Source: Parabacteroides massiliensis (GTDB taxonomy: Bacteria > Bacteroidota > Bacteroidia > Bacteroidales > Tannerellaceae). From it: a stretch of 64,000 nt of DNA. A model generated the notes under the pieces. It worked only from the letters and a program-made list of their open reading frames with translations, made no database searches and was not told the origin of the DNA. Below are positions 26,381 to 35,666 of the stretch, piece by piece. The position numbers and the translations under genes were made by a program. Positions within the stretch are counted from its first letter, which is position 1. Each line of letters starts with the position of its first letter. The stretch spans positions 1 through 64,000 of the forward strand of contig NZ_LT700189.1 in assembly GCF_900155425.1 (NCBI RefSeq), in the 5' to 3' direction.

Positions 26381-29300
26381 GGTTCCCTTTCTTCCGCAGC
26401 CTTAGCCAAAGCTGTTTTTTCTCCTAATTCCGGTGCCGCTTCCCTGAGCTGTTTGCGTACGGCATCGCGTATATCTTTCCTGATGTTCTTGCGTGTGCTG
26501 TCGAGTTCCGCCTGCTTGGCCGGTTTGAATATATCCTTGTATTTACATTTCGTTATCTTGTATTTGAAATCATCCGGATTGCCGGTGATGTCGATTCCCA
26601 ACTTGAAAGGAACAGGCGATTTGAGAACCGATAGATGATAATTGAACGTCATGTCCAAATTATGTGTTCCTCCGACAGCCACCTTGTAACGGTCCATCTC
26701 CACCAGGAAAGGAAAGACTTCGATCTTATTGTCCTGAATGGCGAGATCCACGGAAATACTGTCTATCATATTCCGTTTCTTGTTTTTGAACATCAGCGTT
26801 TTGGATATTTCGGTAAATGTCTCTCCGTCCAGCAGTACCATATTGTTCCCGTGCAGATAGCAGGAAGAATTGATGGACGGCATAATGAGAGACATGGTCG
26901 AATCCATCTTGCAAGTAGCCGTGATCTGGCAGTCCAAGACTCCTTCGAACGAACGAAGCATCGGAACTAATGTGTCGATCGAAGGGAAGAGGGCGATCAA
27001 TCTCTCCACCTTCACGTCTTCCATGTCGAGGTCTAAACCGGCGGTTGCCTCCTGTCCGTTCTTGGCACGGTAGACCATTGTCAGGTTTCCTTTTCCCATA
27101 TTGGATTGTATATCGAGCTTGCTCAGGTTGATGCTCTGATCGCGCAGGACAATCTCACCAGTCACATTCTCTAACTTTAGATCCTTGAAATCAATGCGCT
27201 TTGCGTTCGTATGGAGAGCCATGTCGAGAAAAGCCGGGAGAACAAATAATTGGCTGGTCGTGTCGATTTTCGTTTGGGCGAGGCTGTCTTGCAGCGATTC
27301 AGCGTTGAGATGAGCTAAGTTCTCGTCACTGAGTGCCGGCTGGTTCGAATTTTCTGCATATTGCATACCGCTGTTGATCGACTGCATCAACTGGTTGCAA
27401 TCGATATAGTCCGAACTTAGATTGAAATTCCCTTTCAATTTTCCTCCGCGGAGCATTGCCCTTCGGATATGGCTGATCTCGCCGTTAAGGGTAAAGTTGC
27501 TTTTGCCGAGATGCAGGCGGGCGTCTGTCAGCGTGATGTCGTTTGTGTTGAATGTCATCGTTGTCGGCTCCATCCACATCGGGAGCGGGAACAGACGGCT
27601 GAACCCTCGCATTTGTTTGAAGGAGATGCTGCCCCGGGCTTCCCATTTGTGTAGGAAATGGTTGGAGCGTGTGCGTTGTTCGTCGGTCGGTATGCGGCGC
27701 CGCAGCCGGTTGGCCATATGGGGGCGTCGTGCGTCCTGGTAGGGGAGAGCTTCGATCGTAAATGAACTTTCCGTCAGTGAGACTCCTGTCCGTAGAGGGG
27801 CGCTGATATATTTCAGCGTGTCGATCGAAATGACGGCAGCGGCTGTCGGCATCTGCTTGTCGGATACCGACGGCTTGATGCCCCCTTTCAGTTCGGTACG
27901 CCCGGCCACGATCCAGACGGAATCGGCCGTGCGGGTTCTCAGATGGTCGAAAGCCAATCGTCCGGTCAGCGGTATGACGGCAGTTGTGTCGATGACAGGC
28001 GAGGTCTGCACAAGCATCTCCATTTTACCGATGTTCGTGCTGATTTCATCTTTATATTTAATGTTCAGACTATCTATCCCCATCGTTATCCGCATCAGGT
28101 TGGGCGATTCTATGTAGAGGCTTTTCTGATGTGTCGTGTCGACTGCCAGATGGGCGGCGGAAACGAAAATATCCATGCCGAGCGGTTGGCTGAATGCTTT
28201 CAGTTTGTCTATATTGAGTTTTCCCGAACAGTGTATCATTCCGAACCGGCTTTCGACAAGGTCTTCCACGGTAAAGGAGGTCGAAAGGTCTGCATCCATT
28301 ATGCCTTCCAGCAGCAGTGTGTCCGGATTAAGGAATTCCTGTCCCAATCGGGTGAAATCCACCTTCCCTTTCATCCCCGCCCGAACAGCCGGGTTCTCGA
28401 ACAGATTGGTCACTTTTGCCTGCATATCCAACGAAGTGCCGAGCCCTTTCATCGTGAGCTGTTCGAGCGAGACGAAAGAAGAATCCGGAGAAGGTCCGTT
28501 CAGATGGATGTCCAGATCCATCTCCAGTGAGTCGAGACCTTGCTTGATCCCTTTGATGTGGTAGGAGCCGTTTTTTATCTTGCAGCACAGGTTCACGTTA
28601 GGCATGATACTGTCACCCAAGAAACCGTGAATGCTTCCTTCCGTAAGGATCGAACCTGCCGCCAGTGTTTTGTCGCGATTCTGGAAATATGCATCGGGTA
28701 TGAATTTCAACAGATCGTTCATGTCCGATATTTTCAGCCCCATATCCATGTCGATACGTGTGCGCCGGTCTTCCGGAAAGTGGCGTATGGCACCGTTGGC
28801 AGTGAAAGGCAGATTGTTTACCATCAATTCCGCATCTTTCAAAGTCATCGAATTGTAGTGTTCGGCAAGTACCAACCTGCTTTTGAGGCGAAGCGACAAG
28901 TCGTTCTTCAGTGTGTAAGTCGGGTTTCTGAAAAGAAGAGAAGAACAGCCCGTTTCGAAATCGAGCATATTGGCTCCTCCCGTCAATGAGCCGTCGAGGC
29001 GCACGAAGAACCCCCGGATCTCGGTGAAGAGGTCTGCCTGGCGGTCGTCATACGTGAAATGCCCTCCATGAATGCGTACCTTTTGCAGGTCGATAGGAGG
29101 CAAAGTTTTTTTACCGGTCTCAGTTTCTGTCGACTCCGTTTCACTTTTGTAGATATCCCAGTTCGCACGTCCGTTTTTGTTGACGAATCCGTAGAAGCGT
29201 GGTCGCTCGATGGAAAGGTCCTTGATGGTGATCTTGCCGCCGAAAAGATAATCGAGCGGTTGCAAAGACAGAGTTGCCCGGCTGAAAGCAAGCAACGAAT

Positions 29301-29595
29301 CGGAAGGGATCGCCAGTTCATCTTTATGAGCGGTCGAATCTTCGGCAGCGTGCGAGATCAGGTGGCCGTTTGTCAACTTCACGCCTAAATAAGGATAAGT
29401 TTCGAAATAGGTCAGTTCCACCCGTTCGCAATCCAAATGAGCATCGATGAACTTATTTGTCTGCTCGATAACCAGCGGTGTCAGTTTCTCCGGTGGCAAT
29501 ACTCCCCAGTTCAGAATACTGAACCCGATAGCCGGTAGTATGAAAACAAGGGTTACAACAGCCGGAACGATGATCGTCAGTATTTTCTTTTTCAT
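26377..29595 (-). CDS. AsmA-family envelope protein
   Basis: A 1072-residue protein anchored by one N-terminal membrane segment (about 5-28, IIVPAVVTLVFILPAIGF), followed by a long periplasmic beta-rich region. It starts with an AsmA-type domain (LERVELTYFETYPYLGV-like text near 55-75) and ends with an AsmA-like C-terminal domain (about 880-1020, with GVLDCQITATCKMDS). Length and repetitive beta architecture resemble proteins of the AsmA/TamB/YhdP group, which bridge the envelope and move lipids or affect outer-membrane assembly. It is a single-gene unit with a TACATTTG -7 element upstream (29640-29647). The exact function is not established. Confidence 0.85.
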   Translation of the reverse strand: MKKKILTIIVPAVVTLVFILPAIGFSILNWGVLPPEKLTPLVIEQTNKFIDAHLDCERVELTYFETYPYLGVKLTNGHLISHAAEDSTAHKDELAIPSDSLLAFSRATLSLQPLDYLFGGKITIKDLSIERPRFYGFVNKNGRANWDIYKSETESTETETGKKTLPPIDLQKVRIHGGHFTYDDRQADLFTEIRGFFVRLDGSLTGGANMLDFETGCSSLLFRNPTYTLKNDLSLRLKSRLVLAEHYNSMTLKDAELMVNNLPFTANGAIRHFPEDRRTRIDMDMGLKISDMNDLLKFIPDAYFQNRDKTLAAGSILTEGSIHGFLGDSIMPNVNLCCKIKNGSYHIKGIKQGLDSLEMDLDIHLNGPSPDSSFVSLEQLTMKGLGTSLDMQAKVTNLFENPAVRAGMKGKVDFTRLGQEFLNPDTLLLEGIMDADLSTSFTVEDLVESRFGMIHCSGKLNIDKLKAFSQPLGMDIFVSAAHLAVDTTHQKSLYIESPNLMRITMGIDSLNIKYKDEISTNIGKMEMLVQTSPVIDTTAVIPLTGRLAFDHLRTRTADSVWIVAGRTELKGGIKPSVSDKQMPTAAAVISIDTLKYISAPLRTGVSLTESSFTIEALPYQDARRPHMANRLRRRIPTDEQRTRSNHFLHKWEARGSISFKQMRGFSRLFPLPMWMEPTTMTFNTNDITLTDARLHLGKSNFTLNGEISHIRRAMLRGGKLKGNFNLSSDYIDCNQLMQSINSGMQYAENSNQPALSDENLAHLNAESLQDSLAQTKIDTTSQLFVLPAFLDMALHTNAKRIDFKDLKLENVTGEIVLRDQSINLSKLDIQSNMGKGNLTMVYRAKNGQEATAGLDLDMEDVKVERLIALFPSIDTLVPMLRSFEGVLDCQITATCKMDSTMSLIMPSINSSCYLHGNNMVLLDGETFTEISKTLMFKNKKRNMIDSISVDLAIQDNKIEVFPFLVEMDRYKVAVGGTHNLDMTFNYHLSVLKSPVPFKLGIDITGNPDDFKYKITKCKYKDIFKPAKQAELDSTRKNIRKDIRDAVRKQLREAAPELGEKTALAKAAEEREP

Positions 29596-29639
29596 ATCTA
29601 TTCTATCTCACGTATATTCCTGTCAAGAATTATTTTGAA

Positions 29640-29647
29640 CAAATGTA
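29640..29647 (-). promoter_or_regulatory. -7 promoter element of the AsmA-like gene
   Basis: TACATTTG on the minus strand matches TAnnTTTG, 44 bases before the start codon. Confidence 0.5.
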
Positions 29648-29881
29648 TGAAAAAGCCGGAAATGACGGAATGTATCTGTCCCCTTTTTTTGAATAATCCA
29701 TCTATAAAGCTCATTCCATTTTGCCATTTGAAGATTGGCTCATGGGTATGCATGGTGAGGCCCCTTATTGTCAAAAACGAGCTGAAATTACAAAATCTGA
29801 GTTTGAATAGACGGTTTTCAGAGGTCTGTTTTTGGGTGTAAAAGGAGGTTGGAAAAAGGTTGTTCCCGTGAGGTGCGCAGT

Positions 29882-29991
29882 TTTTTCCCTCGAAGACGGT
29901 CTTCGTTGCCATGACGACCGTCTTTGTATGGGAGGAAGTCGGCACTCTGGAGCGATGAAGTCCATCCTTACGGCGATGAAGACGGTCGTCA
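29882..29991. repeat. degenerate 21-bp tandem repeat array
   Basis: Five imperfect units follow each other at 21-22 base steps. Each carries a form of GAAGACGGTC preceded by a GCGAT-like or GCCAT-like block; the ATGAAGTCC and ATGAAGACG units are clearest. Because 21 is a multiple of three, the minus-strand translation shows heptads such as KTVVMAT-KTVFEGK. One unit is 22 bases and shifts the frame, so a coding role today is unlikely. Confidence 0.55.
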
Positions 29992-30273
29992 CGGAAACAA
30001 GTTGCCGGAATCCTTGAAAATGCCCTCCGGTTTCTTTTTGTATTCCCTCACTCTCCCTCTTGTTTTCCCGGATATTCGATTCTCCGGAAGTTTAGCTTTG
30101 TCGGAATGTCGAAAATTCCGGCAAAAAGATTGACAAACAGTCGGCTTTTTTTCATCTTTCAAGCGGACCGTTAGCCTGTATGCCACGAGAAGCACTGTTT
30201 CGGTGTACAAAAGTCAATCCGAAAACATCCGGCTTTCCAACTGAAATAGAAAAAACGGGGGATATTGTAAAAT

Positions 30274-30732
30274 TTATTCTTGTTTCAAAATCAGTTTATA
30301 CCCGATACCTCTTATATTAATGATCCTGATTCTTTCATCGCAGGAAAGTTTTTTACGTAACTTACAGATAAAAACATGAAGGACCCTAACTACCAGTTCC
30401 AGCATTTTGAATGGCTTTTTGAGGTAATCATTTCCCCCTAAATTAAATCCGTGCACCAAATCCTCGATAGAAGAGCGTGCTGTGAGAAATAATACGGGAA
30501 TAGCTTGATTGTCCTTCCGGATTTGCTTTACCATCTAAAAGCCATCCATCTCCGGCATCATAATATCAGCAATGATCACATCAGGACTGTCTGTATAGTA
30601 AAGTTTTAATCCCTCTACACCATTCATGGCACATATCACATCGAATCCTTCATATTCAAGTGTATCCTTGATGATCATGGCCAATGTCTTTTCGTCCTCT
30701 ACCAAAAGAACCTTAGATTTCCCTTTTTTCAT
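30274..30732 (-). pseudogene. OmpR-type response regulator, broken by a nonsense codon and an internal deletion
   Basis: The receiver domain starts normally (SKVLLVEDEKTLAMIIKDTL) and contains the phosphorylation-site region DVIIADIMMPEMDGF. A TAG at 30535-30537 then ends the frame. In frame after the stop it continues MVKQIRKDNQAIPVLFLTAR and reaches the DYLKKPF motif. After MLELVVRV the frame joins directly to LHVFICKLRKKLS. The linker and most of the winged-helix domain, roughly 80 residues, are missing by comparison with relatives. The end IINIRGIGYKLIL is normal. Two independent lesions make this a dead gene. It overlaps the kinase stop by four bases. Confidence 0.9.
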
Positions 30733-32039
30733 TTTCTTGGTATTTTTATTGTGAATATACTCCCTCTTCCCAAAGTACTTTTCACAGAAATTTCTCCTTC
30801 ATGTTTTTCTACAATTTGTTTGACATAAAAAAGTCCCAGTCCATACCCTTTGACATTGTGGATATTTCCATTCGGCACCCGATAAAATTTGTCAAATATG
30901 CGTTCTACATTTTGAACTTCAATCCCAATGCCGCAATCTTTAAAGGATATGTAGCTGTATCTTTCATCTTGAGAACAGTTTATTTCTATATTAGCAGTTT
31001 CTTTTGAGTATTTCATGCCATTGTCTATCAGATTGCTTATAACATTGCTAAGATGTACATTATCAGCATAGACTTCCATTTCGGCAGGATCAATATGGAT
31101 TTTGAAGATTGCCGGTTTGTCTGATTTTAGCTGGTGTAAAGCTACTTGCTGGTTTATTATATCTTGTAGAGGAAGATTTTCTTTCTGTAGTGCAAGAGAT
31201 TTCCGCCTTTCCATACTCATTGAGAGAATTTGCTCCACTAATCCACCCAATTGGGATAGCTGGTCAAGACATATCTGAAAGTATTCGGTTCTTTTCTTTT
31301 TGTCCTCACCCTGATGAAAATTCAACAACGAATCAATAGCCGAATAAGCCACTGCTATCGGAGTTTTGAGTTCGTGTGTCATATTGTTAGTGAAATCATC
31401 TTTCATTTCTTCAAGACTTTTTTGCCGTATGAGAACCTTAATTAGATATCCGAAAGCTATGCCTAACAAAATAATTATAAGCAGAGTGGAAACCAAAAGC
31501 CCTGCCACCTGTCTTAATATGAGACCGGTAAGTGATGGCATATGTACTTGGTAAGCATATTGCTTAGCCTTGTCATAGACATACAGGACTGTTTCTTCAT
31601 CCGCATATTTTATTCCCGGATCCGGATTTGAAGTCCTGATAATCTTCTTTTCTTTGAGGTCTATCAGCTCAGAATAATAGACTTTTGAGTGTATACCTCT
31701 ATTTGCCAGTTCTATATTTAACATACTGTCCAGCACACATAAGTTTATGGGGACAACAGAATCTATATTTTGATGTAAGGTGACTTTGATTTCGCTTACG
31801 ATTTGTTCGAAAGTTGTAACGGGTTGGTTGGACACTTTGGATTGTATGACTGTGGACGTGTCTTTTTGTACGGTCGCCTGTGTGGATTCCAAAACTGTTT
31901 TATTCGAGAGAGTATCATTAGTTAATGACTTGTTTATAGCAAAACTATATTGATTATCGGAAACAAGAGTTATCTCTTTCAGGCGATATTGTATCTCTTT
32001 ACCGTCCGCTTTGTCAATACATGAGTATATAATACTCAA
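30729..32039 (-). CDS. membrane sensor histidine kinase, N-terminally truncated
   Basis: The 436-residue frame has part of a periplasmic sensor (about 1-175), one membrane segment (178-200), the phosphoacceptor motif MTHELKTPIAVAY (His222), an N box (NLIDNGMKYS), FKDCGIGI and GYGLGLFYVKQI. The first membrane helix expected for this family is missing, and the frame has no ATG near its 5' end; only a TTG at 32039 opens it. The 5' part therefore seems to have been lost where the RhuM/PIN segment now begins. Its response regulator is a pseudogene, so the pair is probably non-functional even though the kinase core looks intact. Confidence 0.8.
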   Translation of the reverse strand: MSIIYSCIDKADGKEIQYRLKEITLVSDNQYSFAINKSLTNDTLSNKTVLESTQATVQKDTSTVIQSKVSNQPVTTFEQIVSEIKVTLHQNIDSVVPINLCVLDSMLNIELANRGIHSKVYYSELIDLKEKKIIRTSNPDPGIKYADEETVLYVYDKAKQYAYQVHMPSLTGLILRQVAGLLVSTLLIIILLGIAFGYLIKVLIRQKSLEEMKDDFTNNMTHELKTPIAVAYSAIDSLLNFHQGEDKKKRTEYFQICLDQLSQLGGLVEQILSMSMERRKSLALQKENLPLQDIINQQVALHQLKSDKPAIFKIHIDPAEMEVYADNVHLSNVISNLIDNGMKYSKETANIEINCSQDERYSYISFKDCGIGIEVQNVERIFDKFYRVPNGNIHNVKGYGLGLFYVKQIVEKHEGEISVKSTLGRGSIFTIKIPRK

Positions 32040-32152
32040 TATATCATTACTTCTATTTTTAATGAAAGAGCCGTGAATGGTGAATATAGAAATAAAAGAG
32101 AAAAGAGAAAATATAGGTCGTGTAAAGGATTTCCAATATTAGATAATGCTTT

Positions 32153-33538
32153 TTACGATTGGGTAGATACAGGCTGCTTAAGTTTTATCCATAAACAAAG
32201 CATAGAGGGTCCTTTGACTTTTGTTAGACATATATCTGCATCATTTAATATTAGAATTCTATTCCAATTGCCTGTCTGTATTTGGGGAATTTCCAATTCT
32301 CTATTGAATAAAGTGAATGTTGCTCCCAAATTATTAAAAACATATACGAGCCTATTAACAATAATCTCTATTTCTTGAATTAGTAAAAGTTGGTTTGCCT
32401 TTTTATTTTTCACAAGCATTATTACAGTTTCATCTTTTGACGTTCGTTCCAACATATAATTGAAATATCCAAAATATATGTGAGATGCGCCCAAATGTGT
32501 CAAGGTATATGGAGGAATCGTTTCTGTCTTTGTAACAATTCTTCGTTGGTAATCACCACAAATTTCATCAAAGTATTCAGAAGCAGATTTTTGATTATTC
32601 TTTATAGCTTCATCAAATACTTTTATAAATTCGTCTATTGAATATATTTGAGTTTCAATATTAAAGAGCTTATATAACGTTTTACTTTTTTTGAGTATAC
32701 CCGCATCGTCACTTACAAAACAATCACAATATCCACCAAAGAAGCTATGCATGCAGTCAGTTTGCATATTATGGAGCTTAACTTTCCTTCGAGTTTCTTT
32801 ACTAACTCCAAGTAAATCAAGGAGCATATAGGATACATAATATACAATAGTCGCGTCAGATGATTTAACGCCAAATTGGTTTATGACAGCTTTAATCGTT
32901 TCTATAAAAGATAATCCTAATGGGGCTGCTTTCAATTGATCGTTGAAAACATTCTCATTGTCCGAAGTTATTGATGTTGGGTTGTAATTTTTGACAGCAT
33001 TATCCCTGATGTTTTTATATGAATTTTGGTCCTTGTAAAAATTATCCTTTACAAACTTCACGAATGAGATAAGATTCCCTTTATCTATTGTTAGTTCTTT
33101 TGAGTGTATTGGAGTCCTTTTCTTTAACCAATCAAACCCCAATTCTCCTCTTAAATCTTTGATGGCTATGTCTATTGTATTATTAATGGCATCACATTGT
33201 TCTTCTGTAATCTGTGACAAATCAAGATTGTAAAGCCAAGAAAAATCATCCGCTTTTGCTACATTACTAAATGCGGAACGTGGTGACTCTTTTGTTACAC
33301 CAATATTAGGATATTCATAAAAAATATGATTACCATCCACAATAGATTGTATGAAATCCATCTCATCATACTTAATATCAGTCGTATCCTGCTGAAGATC
33401 GAATAAATGAGCATTTGAATACGGGAAAATAAACTCGTCCCGATGTGACAGTATTTTCTCACGCAAAACAAGATATTTTTCTTCTTGCGATTTGAACAGA
33501 TGACTAAAAAGTTGTTTGTCAAAATATATAGTAACCAT
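32153..33538 (-). CDS. PIN-like nuclease-domain protein downstream of rhuM
   Basis: A 461-residue cytoplasmic protein without recognisable close family. The ATG at 33538, 13 bases after the rhuM stop, is preferred over a longer frame from 33685 that overlaps rhuM. The N-terminus reads IYFDKQLFSHL with Asp7, then PYSNAHLFDL. Much later comes TDCMHSFFGGYCDCFVSDDA (Asp261, Asp272, Asp277, Asp278) and a KTLYKLFNIETQIYSIDEF stretch. This matches the two halves of a PIN-type RNase domain with a long insertion (about 55-255). PIN proteins cut RNA and are common as toxins and defence effectors. The C-terminal 130 residues are unassigned. Tight coupling with rhuM suggests a two-gene system; its role is inferred. 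Confidence 0.62.
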   Translation of the reverse strand: MVTIYFDKQLFSHLFKSQEEKYLVLREKILSHRDEFIFPYSNAHLFDLQQDTTDIKYDEMDFIQSIVDGNHIFYEYPNIGVTKESPRSAFSNVAKADDFSWLYNLDLSQITEEQCDAINNTIDIAIKDLRGELGFDWLKKRTPIHSKELTIDKGNLISFVKFVKDNFYKDQNSYKNIRDNAVKNYNPTSITSDNENVFNDQLKAAPLGLSFIETIKAVINQFGVKSSDATIVYYVSYMLLDLLGVSKETRRKVKLHNMQTDCMHSFFGGYCDCFVSDDAGILKKSKTLYKLFNIETQIYSIDEFIKVFDEAIKNNQKSASEYFDEICGDYQRRIVTKTETIPPYTLTHLGASHIYFGYFNYMLERTSKDETVIMLVKNKKANQLLLIQEIEIIVNRLVYVFNNLGATFTLFNRELEIPQIQTGNWNRILILNDADICLTKVKGPSMLCLWIKLKQPVSTQS

Positions 33539-33551
33539 GTGTGTGCTGAAA

Positions 33552-34532
33552 TTATTTATCTTTAAATCTTTTGATTTCTCTATCAAAATCGCTTTCAAGC
33601 AGTTCCATTTCGCGTTTGCGGTAGATTTCAAACTCCTTTTCTGCCTTCTCAATCGCTTGTTTATGCGAGATGTTTCCCTTGCCAATCAAAACCTTTCGCT
33701 TGTGTGCTATAATTTGGTTGTCCAGTGCTTCTATCCAATCTTTCATTGTCATAGGATTCATTTCCAACGCTTGGAACTCGGCAAAGTCCAAGAAACCGGA
33801 AACAAGCAGATTCAGACGTTGAAGTTCGATCTCGGACAAATAGTTCTTGGCAATCTTTACATCATCTTTGGTCACATAGTTTCCCTTGAAGTTCGTCATA
33901 CCCACAAACGGCTTCTCGTTGTCCACACGATTGTATATCACTTCTGCCGCAGTATTTTCATGAACAGCATAATGCAGTTTGTTCTGTACGGTGGCGAAGA
34001 ACATCTTTGTCATACTGTCGCGTGGGTCATAATCCGTAGCCGTAGCATAAATATCAGTGACTTGCTGATAGAAGTTGCGTTCGCTACTACGAATATCCCT
34101 AATGCGTTGCAGCAACTCACGGAAATAACGGTTACCTCCTTGCTTTAAACGTTCATCATCCATCGCGAATCCTTTTTGGATATACTCATGAAGCCGTTGT
34201 GTTGCCCATCGGCGGAAACGAGTTGCCACTTGAGACTGGACACGATAGCCCAAGGCGATGATCATATCAAGATTATAGTGGTCAATGTTACGTTTTACTT
34301 GACGATTTCCCTCCTGACGAACTAACAAGAATTTCTTGTTGGTTGCTTCCATGGTCAGTTCTCCATCCTTATAGATGTTATCTACATGCTGACTAATATT
34401 CTGTTGTGTAGTACAATAAATATCTGCCAACTGATTTTGTGTCAGCCACAAATCTTCATCAGCGAAACGCACCGAAACACGGGTTATTTCGTTATCGTCT
34501 TGATAGAGTATGATTTTGTTATCTTCGTTCAT
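33552..34532 (-). CDS. RhuM-family protein
   Basis: A 326-residue protein of the virulence RhuM family. It starts NKIILYQDDNEITRVSVRF and has the conserved ETVWLTQ-type helix (here DLWLTQNQLADIY), QQNISQHVDNIY and the YNLDMIIALGYRVQSQ segment. RFRRWATQRLHEYIQKGFAMDDERLKQG follows in pieces. RhuM proteins have a KilA-N/Fic-associated DNA-binding-like N-terminus and occur in defence islands and beside restriction systems. Their biochemical role is not settled. It precedes the PIN-like gene by 13 bases on the same strand, so both should be co-transcribed. The pair lies between a damaged kinase gene and a dead transposase gene, which suggests acquisition by transfer. Confidence 0.93.
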   Translation of the reverse strand: MNEDNKIILYQDDNEITRVSVRFADEDLWLTQNQLADIYCTTQQNISQHVDNIYKDGELTMEATNKKFLLVRQEGNRQVKRNIDHYNLDMIIALGYRVQSQVATRFRRWATQRLHEYIQKGFAMDDERLKQGGNRYFRELLQRIRDIRSSERNFYQQVTDIYATATDYDPRDSMTKMFFATVQNKLHYAVHENTAAEVIYNRVDNEKPFVGMTNFKGNYVTKDDVKIAKNYLSEIELQRLNLLVSGFLDFAEFQALEMNPMTMKDWIEALDNQIIAHKRKVLIGKGNISHKQAIEKAEKEFEIYRKREMELLESDFDREIKRFKDK

Positions 34533-34618
34533 GATTACGTTTTCTAATTCAATCCTTAATGTAAATGATTTAGAACTTTAACTAAACCTGTTGGCGAAAT
34601 TAAATTTATAAAAGAATT

Positions 34619-35266
34619 ATGAATAAAAAGTTGTGCATATTATTGATATTTAGCAAATTAAAGGCGACTAAACTTTTAATAGCCAAATATCGTATACACA
34701 ACCTATATGCAATATTCGCAAAAATTCTGAACATATGCAAGCAAGTAGCCGGCAATTTAGTCAATGAATCAGGGAATGTACCAAGAAAAGGAGTGGTTCC
34801 CTGATTCTCAGACCTTGAAATAGTGGCATTGAACATGACATCAGAGGCTGTTGGTATAAACAGTGAGTCATTGTTGTTTGCAAAGCTACAAGAATATAGG
34901 AATGAAATTCCCAATCTTATATCCCCCAGACAATACAATGACAGACGTAAAATTACTTCGTCCCTATGTAATGTAATCCGGGAAAGAATGGCAGCAGAAA
35001 TGGATGGAGGCGAAGATTATTTCTGCATTGATTCGAAGCCGATAGAAGTATGTCGTTTAGCTCGTTCCAAGCGTTGCCGTATGGGAAAGAAGGATTTTGA
35101 GAAAGCTCCGTCAATTGGATACTGCGCATCACAAGGGGTGTATTATTACGGATATAAACTCCATGCGGTCTGTAGATTAAGTAGAGTCATACATTCCTTT
35201 GACATTACTAAGGCAAATATGCATGACATTTTGATATTTCACAAAAATCATCTTCTGTTATTATAA
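34619..35266 (+). pseudogene. IS982-like transposase remnant
   Basis: Frames 34619-34804 and 34823-35266 are two parts of one gene. The first ends NESGNVPRKGVVP followed by a TGA at 34802-34804. The same frame resumes with FSDLEIVALNMTSEAVGI, where relatives have an Arg codon (CGA) at the stop. The body has PNLISPRQYNDRRKITSSLC, the DYFCIDSKPIEVCR catalytic block and GYCASQGVYYYGYKLHAVC. The frame then diverges after NMHDI and ends, losing the C-terminal third. A nonsense codon plus a truncation make it dead. I found no clear terminal inverted repeats. Family placement is from memory of Bacteroides IS982 transposases. Confidence 0.85.
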
Positions 35267-35477
35267 GTGTATGGCAAATTGTTTGTAATCAGAAGATTAA
35301 AATGATTTAATCAGGGGAAGGGTAGTTACAGGCTTGCCTACACTTTGTCGTGTTAAAAAATATTACCCTTAGGTGTAATTCCAAAAACATGGGGTACTAA
35401 TCCGATTTTGAGGGGGTAGTAGTGACATTTTGATTATCTTTACAATCATCATGAAACATTTGCCGGAATAGAGCAGG

Positions 35478-35591
35478 ATGGAACTACCCCAATTAATAAA
35501 TAACATATTTGTTAAAGATAAAGCAGAAAAGGAAAAGCGTGAGTTCTATAATCGTATTTTTATGGTAAGTATGGATGGGGGTTTAACATAA
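35478..35591 (+). CDS. possible 37-codon gene or gene fragment
   Basis: The frame reads MELPQLINNIFVKDKAEKEK and ends in FMVSMDGGLT. It has plausible composition but no recognised family, and it may be the start of a truncated gene in the decayed interval. The preceding GAGCAGG could act as a ribosome site. Confidence 0.25.
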   Translation: MELPQLINNIFVKDKAEKEKREFYNRIFMVSMDGGLT

Positions 35592-35631
35592 TTTGCTTGG
35601 TGCTGTGGTGAAGGTGTGTCCTATAAATTAT

Positions 35632-35639
35632 TACCTTTG
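35632..35639 (+). promoter_or_regulatory. -7 promoter element of the PBP1A gene
   Basis: TACCTTTG matches TAnnTTTG and lies 27 bases before the GTG start. Confidence 0.6.
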
Positions 35640-35666
35640 TGGCCAAAACAAGAAAGATAGAGAAAA

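Larger units (their letters stand above)
29596..30273. other. 678-base intergenic region with decayed repeats
   Basis: No convincing gene is present. Frames on both strands up to 115 codons show no protein features. The region holds the AsmA promoter element near its left end (29640-29647) and a degenerate 21-bp repeat array at 29882-29991. The right half (30010-30270) shows nothing that I recognise. It borders a broken two-component system, so the whole interval may be decaying DNA. Confidence 0.6.
35267..35666. other. 400-base region between the transposase remnant and the PBP gene
   Basis: The left part has no visible feature. A 37-codon frame lies at 35478-35591 (described separately) and a TACCTTTG promoter element at 35632-35639. 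No terminal inverted repeat of the neighbouring transposon remnant is evident. Confidence 0.5.

Noticed and set aside
29598-29945. 115-codon minus-strand frame before the AsmA gene
   Set aside because: It crosses the degenerate 21-bp repeats and the AsmA promoter element and has no domain-like sequence.
34533-35666. Intact insertion sequence with terminal inverted repeats
   Set aside because: The transposase is broken and truncated, and no matching inverted ends or target duplication could be found by eye.
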